From positions 1 through 50,525 of the forward strand of contig PEAC01000012.1 in NCBI GenBank assembly GCA_002753305.1: a DNA stretch of 50,525 bases, in the 5' to 3' direction. Made by a program: the position numbers and the translations under genes. Below the pieces are notes generated by a model that saw nothing but the letters and a program-made list of their open reading frames with translations, had not been told where the DNA came from and searched no databases. Positions 9,381 to 19,441 of the stretch are shown in pieces (position 1 is the first letter of the stretch; each line of letters opens with the position of its first letter). Source of the DNA: Nitrospirae bacterium MYbin6. Its GTDB lineage: Bacteria > Nitrospirota > Thermodesulfovibrionia > Thermodesulfovibrionales > Magnetobacteriaceae.

Positions 9381-9465
9381 ATACATTCTACCAGTTGCAT
9401 GTCCAATGGTAACATTAATTGAGCATTAAGTCAAGCGCGCGCGGGTGGCAGCCAGGGGGGGTAAC

Positions 9466-9495
9466 TTTACACAGCACAGATAATAATGTTATAAA
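9466..9495 (+). promoter_or_regulatory. Putative promoter of the glycosyltransferase operon
   Basis: TTTACA (9466-9471), 18-bp spacer, TATAAA (9490-9495), about 70 bp upstream of the GT39 gene. A very strong GGAGGAGG lies downstream at 9531-9538. Confidence 0.45.
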
Positions 9496-9549
9496 TATAG
9501 CAGAAACATGAGGGTTTTTGGGGTTATACCGGAGGAGGCCGCTTTATTT

Positions 9550-9579
9550 ATGAGAATAAGCCACAGTGGTATCAGATAG
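9550..9579 (+). other. Nine-codon leader ORF overlapping the GT39 start
   Basis: GGAGGAGG (9531-9538) is followed after 11 bases by ATG and nine codons (MRISHSGIR, then TAG). This frame overlaps the GTG start of the GT39 gene in another phase. It may be a translational-coupling leader. Alternatively, a single-base change has displaced the original ATG of the GT39 gene. Confidence 0.3.
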
Positions 9580-11140
9580 AAAAACAACTGTTATAATATG
9601 TTTAGTTCTTCTGGCGGGAGCGTTTTTTTACTTATACAGGCTTGACAGAAGAATTTTATGGGAAGACGAATCTGTGAATGCTGCCCTTGCCGTAAATATA
9701 CTTAAATATGGAATTCCAAGGGGCGATGACGGAACGGACCGCCTTGTCTTTAACTCTCCCCTTGACCTCAATAAAGACTCCGTATGGGTGTATTCACCAT
9801 GGCTTAGTTTATATATAACGGCCGCATCTTTTGCTATCTTTGGAGAGAACGAGTTTGCGGCGCGATTGCCTTTTGCCGTTTTTGGGTTTCTATCCGTAAT
9901 GTTTCTCTTTTACTTAGTCTGGGATATATTTAAAGACAGGCAAATGGCGCTCATTACACTACTGCTGTCTGTAACCAGTGAGGTATTGATTCTGCACTCC
10001 CGCCAATGCAGGTACTATTCTGTTGCCATATTCATGCAGGTATTGTTTATCTTTGCGTTTTATCTGCTGATAAAGAGAAAACGCGCCGGCATTGTCTTAA
10101 TCGTTATTTCACTAACCTGCCAGTTTTACAATAATTACATGTTTGTACCAGGCAATATCATGTTGTTACTGTTTGCCGGGTTTATGCTTAGAAAAAAATA
10201 CCACGGGGAATTCAAAGATTCAATAATTGCTGCCGTAACAGTATCACTTTTTGCCCTCATATGGGTGATATACGCACGCCTGTGGAGTCAGACCATATAT
10301 GTAGGGGGAAATTCATTTTATCAAAAGCTTCTTTTTTACCTTATGGAAATCAATATGACGATGTTTCCTCTGCTGATACTTCTGCCGTTTGTGTTTTTTC
10401 GAAAAAACGATTATGTTATCTCTGATATTTCAAGAGACATGATAATTTTTACTATTTGCATAATACCGTTTCAACTGGTTATCCTTGTTAATTTTCAAGT
10501 TACTATCATACGGTATATAATCGTACTTGTACCGGTATTTATTGTCCTGCTGGCGTTTGTTCTCAGAAGGATAACTCCGGTTCTGCGATATTCACTTCTG
10601 GGAATAATCTGTGCTACAAACATCGCCGGATACGCGGGTATGTTTATTTTTAAGGCAATTGAGCCAACAGGTTCACGTTTTGAATACCAGAGGCCCAGAA
10701 TCACGATTAAGGACATATTTATGGAGAGAATCACGCCCTATGTTAATCGATCTGAGGAGTTGATAGCCTTTCTGAAAGAAAACGTGCGTCCAGGGCAAAC
10801 GCTGCTCGTATGTGAGCCGGAGTTTCCACTGATATTTTACACAAACCTGAAAGTACTCGATTTTCATTATTATGCTGACAGCGGGTTAACGGAGATACCG
10901 GATTGGATTATTCCCCAGAGTATTTCGGGTCTTGTCGTTGGTGGAAAGACGTTCAGCATAGAAGGCAATCTGGAGTTTCTGCAACAGAACTACGATAAGA
11001 TTATCCTGGAAGTGCATAACTCCAAAATAGGAGGCAGCATTACTGACCCCGATTTATACGAATATTTTACCCCACCGGATAAGACGCAATTTATTATCTT
11101 TAAGAAAAAGACACTACCCGCTGCCGGCAAACATATATGA
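9566..11140 (+). CDS. GT39/ArnT-like membrane glycosyltransferase
   Basis: This 524-residue protein has many membrane helices, the first at 8-24. It carries the early acidic motif RRILWEDES (D34/E35), the place of the catalytic acid in lipid-linked-sugar glycosyltransferases of the GT39/PMT/ArnT type. A soluble C-terminal domain covers about 400-524. Such enzymes use polyprenyl-phosphate sugars and act on the outer face of the inner membrane. The start is GTG; an in-frame stop lies three codons upstream, so no longer form exists in this sequence. It is the first gene of a four-gene operon and overlaps the next by 4 bases (ATGA). Acceptor and sugar are unknown. Confidence 0.82.
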   Translation: MVSDRKTTVIICLVLLAGAFFYLYRLDRRILWEDESVNAALAVNILKYGIPRGDDGTDRLVFNSPLDLNKDSVWVYSPWLSLYITAASFAIFGENEFAARLPFAVFGFLSVMFLFYLVWDIFKDRQMALITLLLSVTSEVLILHSRQCRYYSVAIFMQVLFIFAFYLLIKRKRAGIVLIVISLTCQFYNNYMFVPGNIMLLLFAGFMLRKKYHGEFKDSIIAAVTVSLFALIWVIYARLWSQTIYVGGNSFYQKLLFYLMEINMTMFPLLILLPFVFFRKNDYVISDISRDMIIFTICIIPFQLVILVNFQVTIIRYIIVLVPVFIVLLAFVLRRITPVLRYSLLGIICATNIAGYAGMFIFKAIEPTGSRFEYQRPRITIKDIFMERITPYVNRSEELIAFLKENVRPGQTLLVCEPEFPLIFYTNLKVLDFHYYADSGLTEIPDWIIPQSISGLVVGGKTFSIEGNLEFLQQNYDKIILEVHNSKIGGSITDPDLYEYFTPPDKTQFIIFKKKTLPAAGKHI

Positions 11141-12291
11141 AACCACTGACTGCCATAATTATTTGCAACTGGAACAAGAAGGACTACCTGCTGCAGTGCA
11201 TCGCCTCGGTACTAGGCCAGACATACAGGGACTTTGACATATACGTAGTGGATAACGCCTCAGAAGACGGCTCTGCCGCGGCGGCCAGAAATCAATACGG
11301 TAACAGCATCAATCTGATCGAAAACGCGGTGAACACGGGTGGCTCCGGCGGCTTTAACACGGGGATGGCCGCGGCCCTTGGCTCGGGCAAAGACTATGAG
11401 TTTTTGTATCTCATGGATAACGACACCAGGGCAGAGCCGGACGCGCTTGGGGCACTCGCCGGGTTTATGCGTAAACGGCCCGAGGCCGCCATTGCCGGGT
11501 CTAAGCTATATTACATGGACGGCCCCCCCGGCACAATACAGGAGTTCGGGGCGTGGCTTGACTGGGAAAACGCGTTTATCAGGCCAAACAGGAAAAACTA
11601 CTCTGAACAAACCCACGGCGAGATAACCGAAGACATCGAAGTAGACTACGTACCTGCCTGTTCGCTTATCGTACGTACTGAGGCCGTCAGGAAAACCGGA
11701 CTCCTTGATGAGAGCTACTTCCTCTACTGGGACGACATGGACTGGGCCTGGCGAATGAAACTACAGGGATACAAGGTCTATGGTGTGGCAAAGTCGAAGG
11801 TCCACCACGCAATGAGCATATCGAGCAAGAGAAATCTCCTGACTACGTACTACTTCTGGAAAAACAGGGTGAGGTTTTTCAGAAAATACGGGGACGAAAG
11901 TACCATGGAAACCCTGCTTGAGGACATCTTTACGGCCATCTATACATGCGCGGCCTTTGAAAAGGCCAACACCAAAGAGATAATCCACCGCGCTGCCATT
12001 GACGGCCTGTCGGACATCGGCGGCAAGGCAGATTTTAATATCGGCGGCCCCGCCCTCACACTCGACATACCCAGGGACTGGACACATGGCATAAATGAGG
12101 CTATCACAATTAACGCTGGACATGTTATATTAGATGCCAGAGCCGAGGATGCCGGCAACGCTGAAATCCTCTACAGAGACGGCTATGGAAACATCCTTCC
12201 GTCTACGGAGGCGTGGAAAATGAAACAGCTCTACCCTGCCGCAAAGACAGCATTTCTTGAGACCCTGAGGAAGCGAGGCTTTCGTGTCTGA
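11137..12291 (+). CDS. GT2 family glycosyltransferase with C-terminal extension
   Basis: 384 residues. The first 270 form a GT-A domain: IIICNWNKKDYL at the start, VVDNASEDGS, the metal site MDNDTRAEPDA, and the acceptor-site block YWDDMDWAWRMK. This layout resembles rhamnosyl- or galactofuranosyltransferases of the GlfT2/WbbL type. Residues 280-384 form an extra domain, not part of the usual fold, of unknown role. There are no membrane helices, so it acts in the cytoplasm. It is joined to the GT39 gene by ATGA and to the next GT2 gene by an 8-bp overlap. Confidence 0.87.
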   Translation: MKPLTAIIICNWNKKDYLLQCIASVLGQTYRDFDIYVVDNASEDGSAAAARNQYGNSINLIENAVNTGGSGGFNTGMAAALGSGKDYEFLYLMDNDTRAEPDALGALAGFMRKRPEAAIAGSKLYYMDGPPGTIQEFGAWLDWENAFIRPNRKNYSEQTHGEITEDIEVDYVPACSLIVRTEAVRKTGLLDESYFLYWDDMDWAWRMKLQGYKVYGVAKSKVHHAMSISSKRNLLTTYYFWKNRVRFFRKYGDESTMETLLEDIFTAIYTCAAFEKANTKEIIHRAAIDGLSDIGGKADFNIGGPALTLDIPRDWTHGINEAITINAGHVILDARAEDAGNAEILYRDGYGNILPSTEAWKMKQLYPAAKTAFLETLRKRGFRV

Positions 12292-13177
12292 TACACCCCT
12301 TGTCAGTGCCGTCATAGTTTCCTATAACCGCAGGGAGGATATTGTTGAGACGCTCACCATGCTCTCACGGCAGAATTACAAAAACATTGAGATAATCGTC
12401 GTTGACAATGCCTCAGCCGACGGTTCTCCTGTTATGATTAAGGAGTTGGGGCTGCCAAACCTGCGCCTCATCCAGATGGAGGAAAACGTGGGCGTTAAGG
12501 CCTACAACAGTGGGTTTGAGGCGGCGCGCGGAGAGTTTATCCTGATCCTTGACGACGACTCGTTCCCTGCCTCTGACGCTATCGGAAAGATGGTAGGGAA
12601 GTTCAATCAATACCCCACAGTTGGTGTGGTCTCTTTCAATGTGAAGGACTACTCGACATTTAAGAATGCACCCGCCACAACAGCATCAAGCCCCGATGGC
12701 CAGCCATTTAATGACGACTACATAATGTCGTTTCACGGGGCGGGGGCTGGAGTTCGCCGTGAGGTATTAGAGAAAGCCGGAGGATACCCTGAGGAGTTTT
12801 TCCTGTATTTTAACGAGACCGACATGGCGCTGCGCGTGTGGAACTCGGGCTACAGAGTAGAGAGCTTTCCCGACATAGTATGCTACCATAAAAGCGCCCA
12901 AACCAACAGGACCTCACAGCGCGGGCCGTTTTACTATACCAGGAATATCTTCTGGACGATTTGGAAAAACTACCCTGGCACACTGATGTGGAAGGCCACG
13001 TCTCTGATGCTCTTTTACGTGTTTTATTATTCATTGGAACAACGCACACTTGTCTATATCAGGGCGCTTTTGGACGCCGTCGTTAATATCGGGAAGATCA
13101 CGCGCGCCCCCATACAAAAATCGATAGCAAAGAGGTTCAGGATGCACTTTAAGACCCCATTTACGATGTACTCGTGA
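12284..13177 (+). CDS. GT2 family glycosyltransferase
   Basis: 297 residues, GTG start with GAGG five bases before. The GT-A hallmarks are AVIVSYNRREDI, VVDNASADGS, the metal motif LILDDDSFP and FNETDMALRVW. A hydrophobic stretch at about 238-258 probably seats the protein on the membrane. The family includes rhamnosyltransferases for O-antigen or cell-wall glycans; the donor cannot be read. The preceding and following genes overlap it, so it works in the same pathway. Confidence 0.88.
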   Translation: MSDTPLVSAVIVSYNRREDIVETLTMLSRQNYKNIEIIVVDNASADGSPVMIKELGLPNLRLIQMEENVGVKAYNSGFEAARGEFILILDDDSFPASDAIGKMVGKFNQYPTVGVVSFNVKDYSTFKNAPATTASSPDGQPFNDDYIMSFHGAGAGVRREVLEKAGGYPEEFFLYFNETDMALRVWNSGYRVESFPDIVCYHKSAQTNRTSQRGPFYYTRNIFWTIWKNYPGTLMWKATSLMLFYVFYYSLEQRTLVYIRALLDAVVNIGKITRAPIQKSIAKRFRMHFKTPFTMYS

Positions 13178-13671
13178 TGAAAAACATACTTGTAATCAGG
13201 TGTACGAATCTCCAGCACCTTGACAAGGTGTTTGAGAAACTAAGGGATGAGTTGCCGGGCGCTAAGACAGCCCTCCTGACCCATAGGCACGGGGCGCTTG
13301 CCGCTGAGGCCTACACGGAGACCGTCGCCGTATATCCCTATACGGAGAACTACGGGTATCTGCGCCCCATGAAATCCCTTAACGCGATGAACTTCGACGC
13401 GGTCGTCATACCGGTAGGCAACATAAGCGGCTCGGGATTTTTAAACGTCTTTCTGTTTACGCTGACAATCAAGGCCGCCTCACGCTATACGTGTAACACG
13501 GCGCTTGAGTTGAAACCCCTTTCAAGGGCAAAGATAATTGGCCTGCTGCTTAGAAATACCTTATACGCGACAGTCTCCGGGGCGCTTACGCTTGCCGCCG
13601 GGGCCGTTTTGTTGGCCGGATGGCCCGTGTTTACCCTTTTAACTAAATGTGGCAAAGCACTCAGGCAATAA
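13177..13671 (+). CDS. Hypothetical protein, possible half-size GT9-like domain
   Basis: 164 residues starting at the ATG in TGATG, which overlaps the stop of the GT2 gene. The opening NILVIRCTNLQHLDKVFEKL and the order of strands look like the N-terminal Rossmann half of ADP-heptose-type (GT9) transferases. The second half and its catalytic residues are missing. A hydrophobic segment lies at about 128-155. I do not know a family for it. It is either a small membrane-tethered helper of the glycosylation operon or a relic of a larger transferase. The 163 bp after it contain no gene. Confidence 0.6.
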   Translation: MKNILVIRCTNLQHLDKVFEKLRDELPGAKTALLTHRHGALAAEAYTETVAVYPYTENYGYLRPMKSLNAMNFDAVVIPVGNISGSGFLNVFLFTLTIKAASRYTCNTALELKPLSRAKIIGLLLRNTLYATVSGALTLAAGAVLLAGWPVFTLLTKCGKALRQ

Positions 13672-13834
13672 AGAAATTAACCTAAGGTATTGCGACGGCC
13701 ACTGAGGCCAGAATCAGCCATTGCCATAGCCCTGACGCTTGCGGTGGCCCGTGGCTGGCTTTAAATAATTAATTGCAAAATTATAAGAGGTATGCTACGC
13801 TACGGATATTGTTGGTGCAAAAAGGAGGCTACTC

Positions 13835-15475
13835 GTGAAGAAAGGAATAAGTCTGTCCGTCAAGCTCTATGGTGCTATGGTCTTTCTATGTGTTGCATTG
13901 GTAATTGTAGGTATTGTATCTTCCATCGGCCTTAATTATGTCGCGGCCAGTTTTACGAAAACTATGGAAGTGGAAGGCGTTCAAATGGAAGCCGGTATGG
14001 AGGCTCAGGTACAGCTTGGCAATGCCGTGCAAAGTTTTAAAAACTACTTATTAAGAAAAAACAGTAAATATATAGATTCTTTTCGTGAAGCCGTATCAAA
14101 TATAAAGAAGGAAGTAGAAACATATGAAAAACTATCCGATAAGGAAAGCGAAAAAACTGTCGTCAGGGAAGTAAAAGAACACATCGCCAAATATGAAAAA
14201 TCCATCGATTTGCTGATTGCCGCCCGTGCAGACAGCGATGATATAGCAGCCATAGATAAACAAATACAAGGAGTTGACAGACCGGTAGGAATTGCCCTAA
14301 AAAAAATGGACAGCATCGCTATGAAGACCCTTGAGGATAATAAGAAAGACACACGTACCGCCATATTCAGGATACATGCAGTCATTATAAGTACAACTAT
14401 CATAGCATTGGTATTAGGTGTCTTATTTACTGCAATGCTGATCCGTAAAATACTAAAGGCAATTTTAAGTCTGAAAGAAACAACAGAGAGGGCGGCATGC
14501 GGCGACTTAACGGTAGACGTACAGATATCCAGTAACGACGAAATCGGAGAACTTGCGCATGCCTTTAATACCATGTTGGGGAGTATGAGGAGTATCATTG
14601 GTAAGATCTTCGAGGGAATCCATCTGCTTACTGAAAATACCGTAGAGTTGAACTCGACAATGAAAACGATATTGCGTATGGTCGATGAGCAAACAAGCAA
14701 GACCGAACAGATTTCAACTTCCTCAATGCAGATGTCTCAAACTGTTATGGATATAGCAAAGAATGCCTCAGATATGGCCGTATCGGCAGCAAACACGTTG
14801 AAGGTAGCAGGCAATGGCTCTTCCGTTGTGACAAAAACGGTACATGAGGTTCAGGAAATATCAACTACGGTATTGTCACTGTCTGATGTTATAAACTCAT
14901 TGGGAGAGCGTTCAAAGCAAATCGGTGAGATTATAAGCGTTATAAAAGACATCGCAGACCAGACAAACCTCCTTGCCCTCAACGCCGCAATAGAGGCCGC
15001 CAGGGCCGGGGAACAAGGCAGGGGGTTTGCCGTTGTGGCAGATGAGGTCAGAAAACTTGCCGAGAGGACATCTACATCGACAACAGAAATCAGCTCAATG
15101 ATTAATTCGATCCAGGACGAAACGCAAAATGCCATAAAATCGGTACAAGAAGGGACGATAAGGGTGCAATCGGGCGTAGGACTGGCTGAACAGGCAAATC
15201 TGTCGTTAAATGAAATAGTGGAAACAGTAAAAGGCCTCCAGTCAATGGTGCAACAAATAGCCACATCAACTGAGGAAATGTCAACGGTATCAGGCACAAT
15301 ATCCGAGGACATCGGCACTGTGGCAGGGATCTCCAGTGAAACCTCCGGCAACTCACATAACGTATTAGCCTCCGTGGATAAACTATCAGGCCTGTCCGCG
15401 GAACTGCAAAAAATTGCAGGGCAATTTAACATCGGAAAGCAAGACGCTGCTCCTCATGGAAGATACTTAACATAA
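13835..15475 (+). CDS. Methyl-accepting chemotaxis protein
   Basis: A transmembrane chemoreceptor of 546 residues. The first helix is at 11-33, a helical-bundle periplasmic sensor at 34-180 and the second helix at 182-204. HAMP covers 205-257, and the cytoplasmic signalling domain runs to about 530. The conserved hairpin tip, [20 protein letters not shown] and beyond (373-412), contacts CheA and CheW. The start is GTG with a strong AGGAGG six bases upstream. There is no C-terminal CheR-docking pentapeptide. It stands alone, with no che genes nearby; the ligand is unknown. Confidence 0.95.
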   Translation: MKKGISLSVKLYGAMVFLCVALVIVGIVSSIGLNYVAASFTKTMEVEGVQMEAGMEAQVQLGNAVQSFKNYLLRKNSKYIDSFREAVSNIKKEVETYEKLSDKESEKTVVREVKEHIAKYEKSIDLLIAARADSDDIAAIDKQIQGVDRPVGIALKKMDSIAMKTLEDNKKDTRTAIFRIHAVIISTTIIALVLGVLFTAMLIRKILKAILSLKETTERAACGDLTVDVQISSNDEIGELAHAFNTMLGSMRSIIGKIFEGIHLLTENTVELNSTMKTILRMVDEQTSKTEQISTSSMQMSQTVMDIAKNASDMAVSAANTLKVAGNGSSVVTKTVHEVQEISTTVLSLSDVINSLGERSKQIGEIISVIKDIADQTNLLALNAAIEAARAGEQGRGFAVVADEVRKLAERTSTSTTEISSMINSIQDETQNAIKSVQEGTIRVQSGVGLAEQANLSLNEIVETVKGLQSMVQQIATSTEEMSTVSGTISEDIGTVAGISSETSGNSHNVLASVDKLSGLSAELQKIAGQFNIGKQDAAPHGRYLT

Positions 15476-15507
15476 CCAGAGGCGGCCAGAAGCTATGTAT
15501 AGCCGTG

Positions 15508-15792
15508 CTACCCCTCTATTATCTGGCCCTTCAGTCCATCCGGTGAATACACACATACGGCGTCCATGTTGCCGGTTTCAGGGTAGTACATACACCTGTA
15601 TGAGGCCACCTTGCCGTAGTTGGACATGATGTGTTCCCAGCCCTTTACGTAAAAGCTGCACTCGTCGTTAAAGCATATATAGAGATATGGCGTACACCAG
15701 CCAAGTCCGTCACCGAGGTTAAAGGCCGGCGGCTCGATTTTACTCATCTTCTGTGCGCAGTACGGACAGTTAGGGGTTTCAGTCAACTTCAT
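15508..15792 (-). CDS. Small zinc-ribbon protein (ogr/Delta-like) coupled to carB
   Basis: 94 residues with seven cysteines: C9 and C12 (NCPYC), C33, C40, C45, C67 and C80. C9/C12 and C40/C45 have the spacing of ogr/Delta-like zinc fingers (CxxC...CxxxxC). No enzyme motif is seen. Its start overlaps the carB stop (ATGA), so it is translated with carB. Its role is unknown; zinc binding is inferred from the cysteines. Confidence 0.75.
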   Translation of the reverse strand: MKLTETPNCPYCAQKMSKIEPPAFNLGDGLGWCTPYLYICFNDECSFYVKGWEHIMSNYGKVASYRCMYYPETGNMDAVCVYSPDGLKGQIIEG

Positions 15793-18700
15793 ATTTCGTT
15801 CTCCTTGATGTCATTGTGATATTCCTGAATCGACCTGATGCCAAGCCTTCCGGATTGTAACATTTCTATGGCCCTTATGACGGCCCTTGCCCCTGAGATA
15901 GTTGTAGAATATGGAACCTTATAGAGCAGGGCGTTTGTGCGAATAGATTGGGAGTCTCTCTTTGCCTCCGCGTCTGAGACCGTGTTTATGATGAAACTTA
16001 TCTCCTTGTTCTTAATCGAGTCAAGGATGTTGGGGCGGCCTTCGCTTACCTTTAGAACCACCTCTGAATCAAGGCCGTGGGAGTTGAGAAGGCGTGCAGT
16101 GCCCCTGGTGGCGGCAAGTGTGAATTCTTTGGCTATAAGCTGTCTGGCGATGTCAATCACCGCAGACTTATCCTCGTCCCTTACGCTGATAAATATCCTG
16201 CCACTGAGGGGCAGCTTATTGAAACTCGATGTCTGGGCCTTCGCGTAGGCAGTGCCAAAGTCGCCGTCAATGCCCATGACCTCACCGGTAGACTTCATCT
16301 CAGGCCCCAGAATGGTATCCACGCCGGGGAATCTCTCAAACGGCAGGACAGATTCCTTTACGCTGATATGCGCGTGCCTTATCTCCCGTGTTACGCCAAG
16401 CTCTTTCAGCGTCTTACCGGCCATCACCTTGGCGGCTACTTTGGCAAGCGGCACACCCGTGGTCTTACTCACATAGGGGATTGTCCTCGATGCCCTTGGG
16501 TTTACCTCAAGTATATAGACCTCGCCGCCTTTTACCGCGAACTGGACATTCATCAGCCCTATGACGTTTAACTCAAGGGCAAGCGCCCTCGTCTGCTTTT
16601 TAATCTCCACTATCAGGGCATCATCCAGAGAATAGGGTGGAAGGGAGCAAGCCGAATCACCCGAATGTATGCCGGCCTCCTCAATATGTTCCATCACCCC
16701 GCCAATGACAACGTCAGTACCGTCGCTGACCGCGTCTACATCTATCTCTATGGCATCCTGAAGGTATTTATCTATCAGCACCGGATGCTCTGGCGATGCC
16801 TTCACTGCCCGTACCATGTAATCGGCAAGCGACTCATCGTCATAGACTATCTCCATAGCCCTTCCGCCAAGGACATAGGACGGCCTTACAAGGACGGGGT
16901 AGCCGATGTGCCTGGCGCACACGATGGCCTCGTCGGCAGAGGTGGCGGTCTCGTTTTCGGGCTGTTTTAATTGGAGCTTATGGATGAGTTCTTTAAATCT
17001 CTTTCTGTCTTCCGCCCTGTCGATGGCGTCTGGTGAGGTGCCAAGCACCCGAATGCCTTCCCTTTCTAATGGGACGGCCAGTTTTAACGGCGTCTGTCCA
17101 CCGAACTGGACAATGACGCCCTCGGGCTGTTCTGTTTCGATTATTGAAAGTACGTCTTCTATCGTAAGAGGCTCGAAATAGAGACGGTCAGAGGTGTCGT
17201 AGTCGGTGCTGACGGTCTCAGGGTTGCAGTTTATCATGATGGTCTCAAAGTCAAGCTCCTTAAGGGCATAGACGGCCTGTACGCAGCAGTAGTCAAATTC
17301 AATCCCCTGCCCTATGCGGTTAGGGCCTGAGCCGAGGATAACTATCTTCTTCTTATTTGTCGGATTTGCCTCACAGGCGGAGACGGCCTCCATCCTGCCG
17401 TCAGTTAGCTTATAAAAAGGCCTCTCATATGTGGAGTAAAGATACGGGGTACGTGCCTTAAACTCGGCAGCGCAGGTGTCGACTATCTTATAGATAGGCT
17501 TAATGGAATACTCCTTTCTTCTCTGCCGTACAAACTTTTCGTCCGTTTCCATCAGTAGGGCTATCATTTTGTCTGAGTATCCGTACTCCTTTGCCCTTCT
17601 TAAGGCATCCGGCTCAGCGCCTCTTTCTCTTATTACACCTTCCATGTCGACGATTTCTTTAATATTATTCAAAAACCAGGGATCGATCTTAGTCATGTCG
17701 TATATCCACTGCACATCAAATCCATTGCGCAGCGCCTGGGCCACGTACCATAGCCTTTCGGCATTAGGGGTCTGGAGTTTTCCTTTTAAAATGCTGCGCG
17801 TAAGTCCGGGGATGATTTCAAGCCCGCAGGTGTCTGCCTCAAGGCTTCTGATGGCCTTTTGCAGGGATTCCTTAAACGTCCTGCCTATGGCCATCACCTC
17901 ACCTCTCGACTTCATTGATACCGTCAGAATGGGTTCTGCCTCCGGGAATTTCTCGAAGGCAAAGCGGGGGATTTTCGTGACCACATAGTCTATCGTAGGC
18001 TCAAACGAGGCAGGGGTCTCTCCGGTTATGTCGTTTGTTATCTCATCAAGTCTCATGCCGATGGCAAGTTTGGCGGCGATTTTGGCGATAGGGAAGCCGG
18101 TTGCCTTGCTTGCCAGCGCGGAACTTCTTGAGACGCGCGGATTCATCTCTATGACCATCATGTTGCCGTCTTCGGGGTTGACGGCGAACTGGATGTTGCT
18201 GCCTCCGGTGTCAACGCCTATTTCGCGGATTATCTCTATTGAAGCGTCTCTCATCCTCTGGTACTCTTTGTCCGTAAGGGTCTGGGCCGGGGCAACCGTG
18301 ATAGAATCCCCCGTGTGAATGCCCATCGGGTCAAGATTCTCAATTGAGCAGATTATCACGACGTTATCGGACGAGTCTCTCATTACCTCAAGTTCATATT
18401 CCTTCCAGCCTATGACGGACTCCTCAATAAGCACCTGGCGTGCGGGACTCAAATCGAGGGCCTTTTTAAGCAACGGGCCAAACTCCTCAAGATTATAGGC
18501 AACCCCACCACCCGTTCCACCAAGCGTAAACGCCGGACGTAATATGACGGGAAGCCGGACGTAGTCCAGCGATTGCAGCCCATCGTGCATACTGGATACG
18601 GCAATCCCTCTGGGGACGCGAAGTCCTATACGTTCCATCGAGCGCTTGAATAGTTCCCTGTTTTCTGCCTTGTGAATGGCGTCAAGGTTTGCCCCGATGA

Positions 18701-19043
18701 GTTTCACTCCATATTTCTCGAAAATGCCCAGCGAGGCGGCCTCAACGGTGAGATTCAGGGCTGTTTGGCCTCCCATGGTGGGAAGCAGTGCGTCGGGGCG
18801 TTCTTTTGCGATAATCAACTCAAGGAATTCCGTTGTCAGCGGCTCAATATATGTGACATCGGCCGTATCGGGGTCGGTCATAATGGTGGCGGGGTTGGAG
18901 TTTATCAGGACGACCTGATAGCCCTCTTCGCGTAAGGCCTTACAGGCCTGAGTGCCCGAGTAGTCAAACTCACAGGCCTGCCCTATGACAATCGGCCCGG
19001 AGCCGATTATGAGTATTTTCTTAATATCCTGTCTCTTTGGCAT
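15789..19043 (-). CDS. carB: Carbamoyl-phosphate synthase large subunit
   Basis: CarB makes carbamoyl phosphate from bicarbonate, ATP and ammonia (supplied by CarA), for arginine and pyrimidine synthesis. The 1084-residue protein is full length. It has two homologous ATP-grasp halves (about 1-400 and 550-935, starting [20 protein letters not shown] and [20 protein letters not shown]), the oligomerisation domain between them, and a C-terminal MGS-like regulatory domain (936-1084). GAGAGG stands five bases before the ATG. carA is not in the window. Immediately upstream are the decayed remains of a gene whose intact relative sits at 30467-31081; there the first 50 bp of carB are found a second time. 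Confidence 0.97.
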   Translation of the reverse strand: MPKRQDIKKILIIGSGPIVIGQACEFDYSGTQACKALREEGYQVVLINSNPATIMTDPDTADVTYIEPLTTEFLELIIAKERPDALLPTMGGQTALNLTVEAASLGIFEKYGVKLIGANLDAIHKAENRELFKRSMERIGLRVPRGIAVSSMHDGLQSLDYVRLPVILRPAFTLGGTGGGVAYNLEEFGPLLKKALDLSPARQVLIEESVIGWKEYELEVMRDSSDNVVIICSIENLDPMGIHTGDSITVAPAQTLTDKEYQRMRDASIEIIREIGVDTGGSNIQFAVNPEDGNMMVIEMNPRVSRSSALASKATGFPIAKIAAKLAIGMRLDEITNDITGETPASFEPTIDYVVTKIPRFAFEKFPEAEPILTVSMKSRGEVMAIGRTFKESLQKAIRSLEADTCGLEIIPGLTRSILKGKLQTPNAERLWYVAQALRNGFDVQWIYDMTKIDPWFLNNIKEIVDMEGVIRERGAEPDALRRAKEYGYSDKMIALLMETDEKFVRQRRKEYSIKPIYKIVDTCAAEFKARTPYLYSTYERPFYKLTDGRMEAVSACEANPTNKKKIVILGSGPNRIGQGIEFDYCCVQAVYALKELDFETIMINCNPETVSTDYDTSDRLYFEPLTIEDVLSIIETEQPEGVIVQFGGQTPLKLAVPLEREGIRVLGTSPDAIDRAEDRKRFKELIHKLQLKQPENETATSADEAIVCARHIGYPVLVRPSYVLGGRAMEIVYDDESLADYMVRAVKASPEHPVLIDKYLQDAIEIDVDAVSDGTDVVIGGVMEHIEEAGIHSGDSACSLPPYSLDDALIVEIKKQTRALALELNVIGLMNVQFAVKGGEVYILEVNPRASRTIPYVSKTTGVPLAKVAAKVMAGKTLKELGVTREIRHAHISVKESVLPFERFPGVDTILGPEMKSTGEVMGIDGDFGTAYAKAQTSSFNKLPLSGRIFISVRDEDKSAVIDIARQLIAKEFTLAATRGTARLLNSHGLDSEVVLKVSEGRPNILDSIKNKEISFIINTVSDAEAKRDSQSIRTNALLYKVPYSTTISGARAVIRAIEMLQSGRLGIRSIQEYHNDIKENEI

Positions 19044-19070
19044 CTTAACCTCTCAGAAGATAATCCTTAA
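18994..19070. repeat. 77-bp direct repeat, copy A (5' end of carB)
   Basis: Bases 18994-19070 match 30416-30492 in the same orientation, at 75 of 77 positions with no gap. The segment covers carB codons 1-17, the intergenic base, and the last codons of the upstream gene (ending ...KDYLLRG). It marks one edge of the inserted block. Confidence 0.9.
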
Positions 19071-19170
19071 GCCATGGCAATAGCCTGTCGGGATTGCCGG
19101 TCTCTATCTCCATGCACGTTATTGTAACATCTTTTGACAGGTTTAGTGTCTTTAAGAATTCTTTTTTTTC
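19045..19170 (-). pseudogene. Decayed copy of the 204-aa membrane protein gene
   Basis: An open frame of 93 codons covers 19045-19326, but only its last part is real gene sequence. FLKTLNLSKDVTI, IETGNPD and the ending LKDYLLRG match ILRTLNQLKDVTI, IEMGNPD and FKDYLLRG of the protein at 30467-31081. About 150 bp between the GNPD and KDYLLRG motifs are deleted. Homology stops at about 19168, where a repeat element begins. The upstream half, with the membrane helices, is gone. The frame beyond 19177 is read from that repeat and includes the VIPAKAGIH-type peptide commonly translated from such palindromes. The gene is not functional. Confidence 0.8.
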
Positions 19171-19249
19171 GGTAGCGGCTTTTTTGCCATTAGAGCCAGT
19201 TGCAAAATGAATAAATATGCCCCGTTTATGTTCGACCTTTAAAGAATGG

Positions 19250-19269
19250 ATTCCTGCTTTCGCAGGAAT
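19250..19269. repeat. Dispersed palindrome
   Basis: ATTCCTGC, loop TTTC, GCAGGAAT, then GACA. This gives a perfect 8-bp stem with a tetraloop, and the same ATTC...GAATGAC layout as the palindrome at 43-61. Confidence 0.75.
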
Positions 19270-19324
19270 GACACCCCGCCCGGAGGTCGGAATTACAACA
19301 GAATGTCGTCTTTCCTTGTCTGTC

Positions 19325-19344
19325 ATTCCCGTGAAAACGGGAAT
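19325..19344. repeat. Dispersed palindrome
   Basis: ATTCCCGT, loop GAAA, ACGGGAAT, preceded by TGTC. This gives a perfect 8-bp stem. It faces the copy at 19250-19269 in opposite orientation, so the pair could also fold together. Confidence 0.75.
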
Positions 19345-19441
19345 CCAGGATGTTGCAGGTACAAAGAGCTACAGCATTTTGCAATTGGCTCATTATACTA
19401 AAGTAGCCATGATGAACATCAGGGCTGTCATGCAGAAATAA

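Larger units (their letters stand above)
19177..19408. mobile_element. MITE-like element with terminal inverted repeats
   Basis: The inner parts of the ends are GAGCCAGTTGCAAAATG (19193-19209) and, inverted, the same 17 bases with one change (19375-19391). Weaker pairing extends outward to GGCT at 19177 and AGCC at 19408. The element is about 232 bp long with no transposase. It holds two perfect 8-bp hairpins (19250-19269 and 19325-19344). No clear target-site duplication was found. It sits where the homology of the decayed gene ends, so its insertion may have broken that gene. Confidence 0.6.

Noticed and set aside
13690..13770. Possible terminator between the glycosyltransferase operon and the chemoreceptor
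   Set aside because: CAGCCA/TGGCTG arms exist but are separated by a loop of over 30 bases, and no T-run follows.
14044..15432. Long antisense frames under the chemoreceptor gene
   Set aside because: They mirror the repetitive helical coding pattern of the receptor; no ribosome-binding site or family resemblance.
16077..18318. Several frames of 90-165 codons antisense to carB
   Set aside because: carB is complete and of normal length; these frames have no domain and follow its codon bias in reverse.
19171..19326. N-terminal half of the 93-codon frame, with the VIPAKAGIH peptide
   Set aside because: This part is read from the palindromic repeat and the MITE-like ends; such peptides are a known by-product of these repeats.
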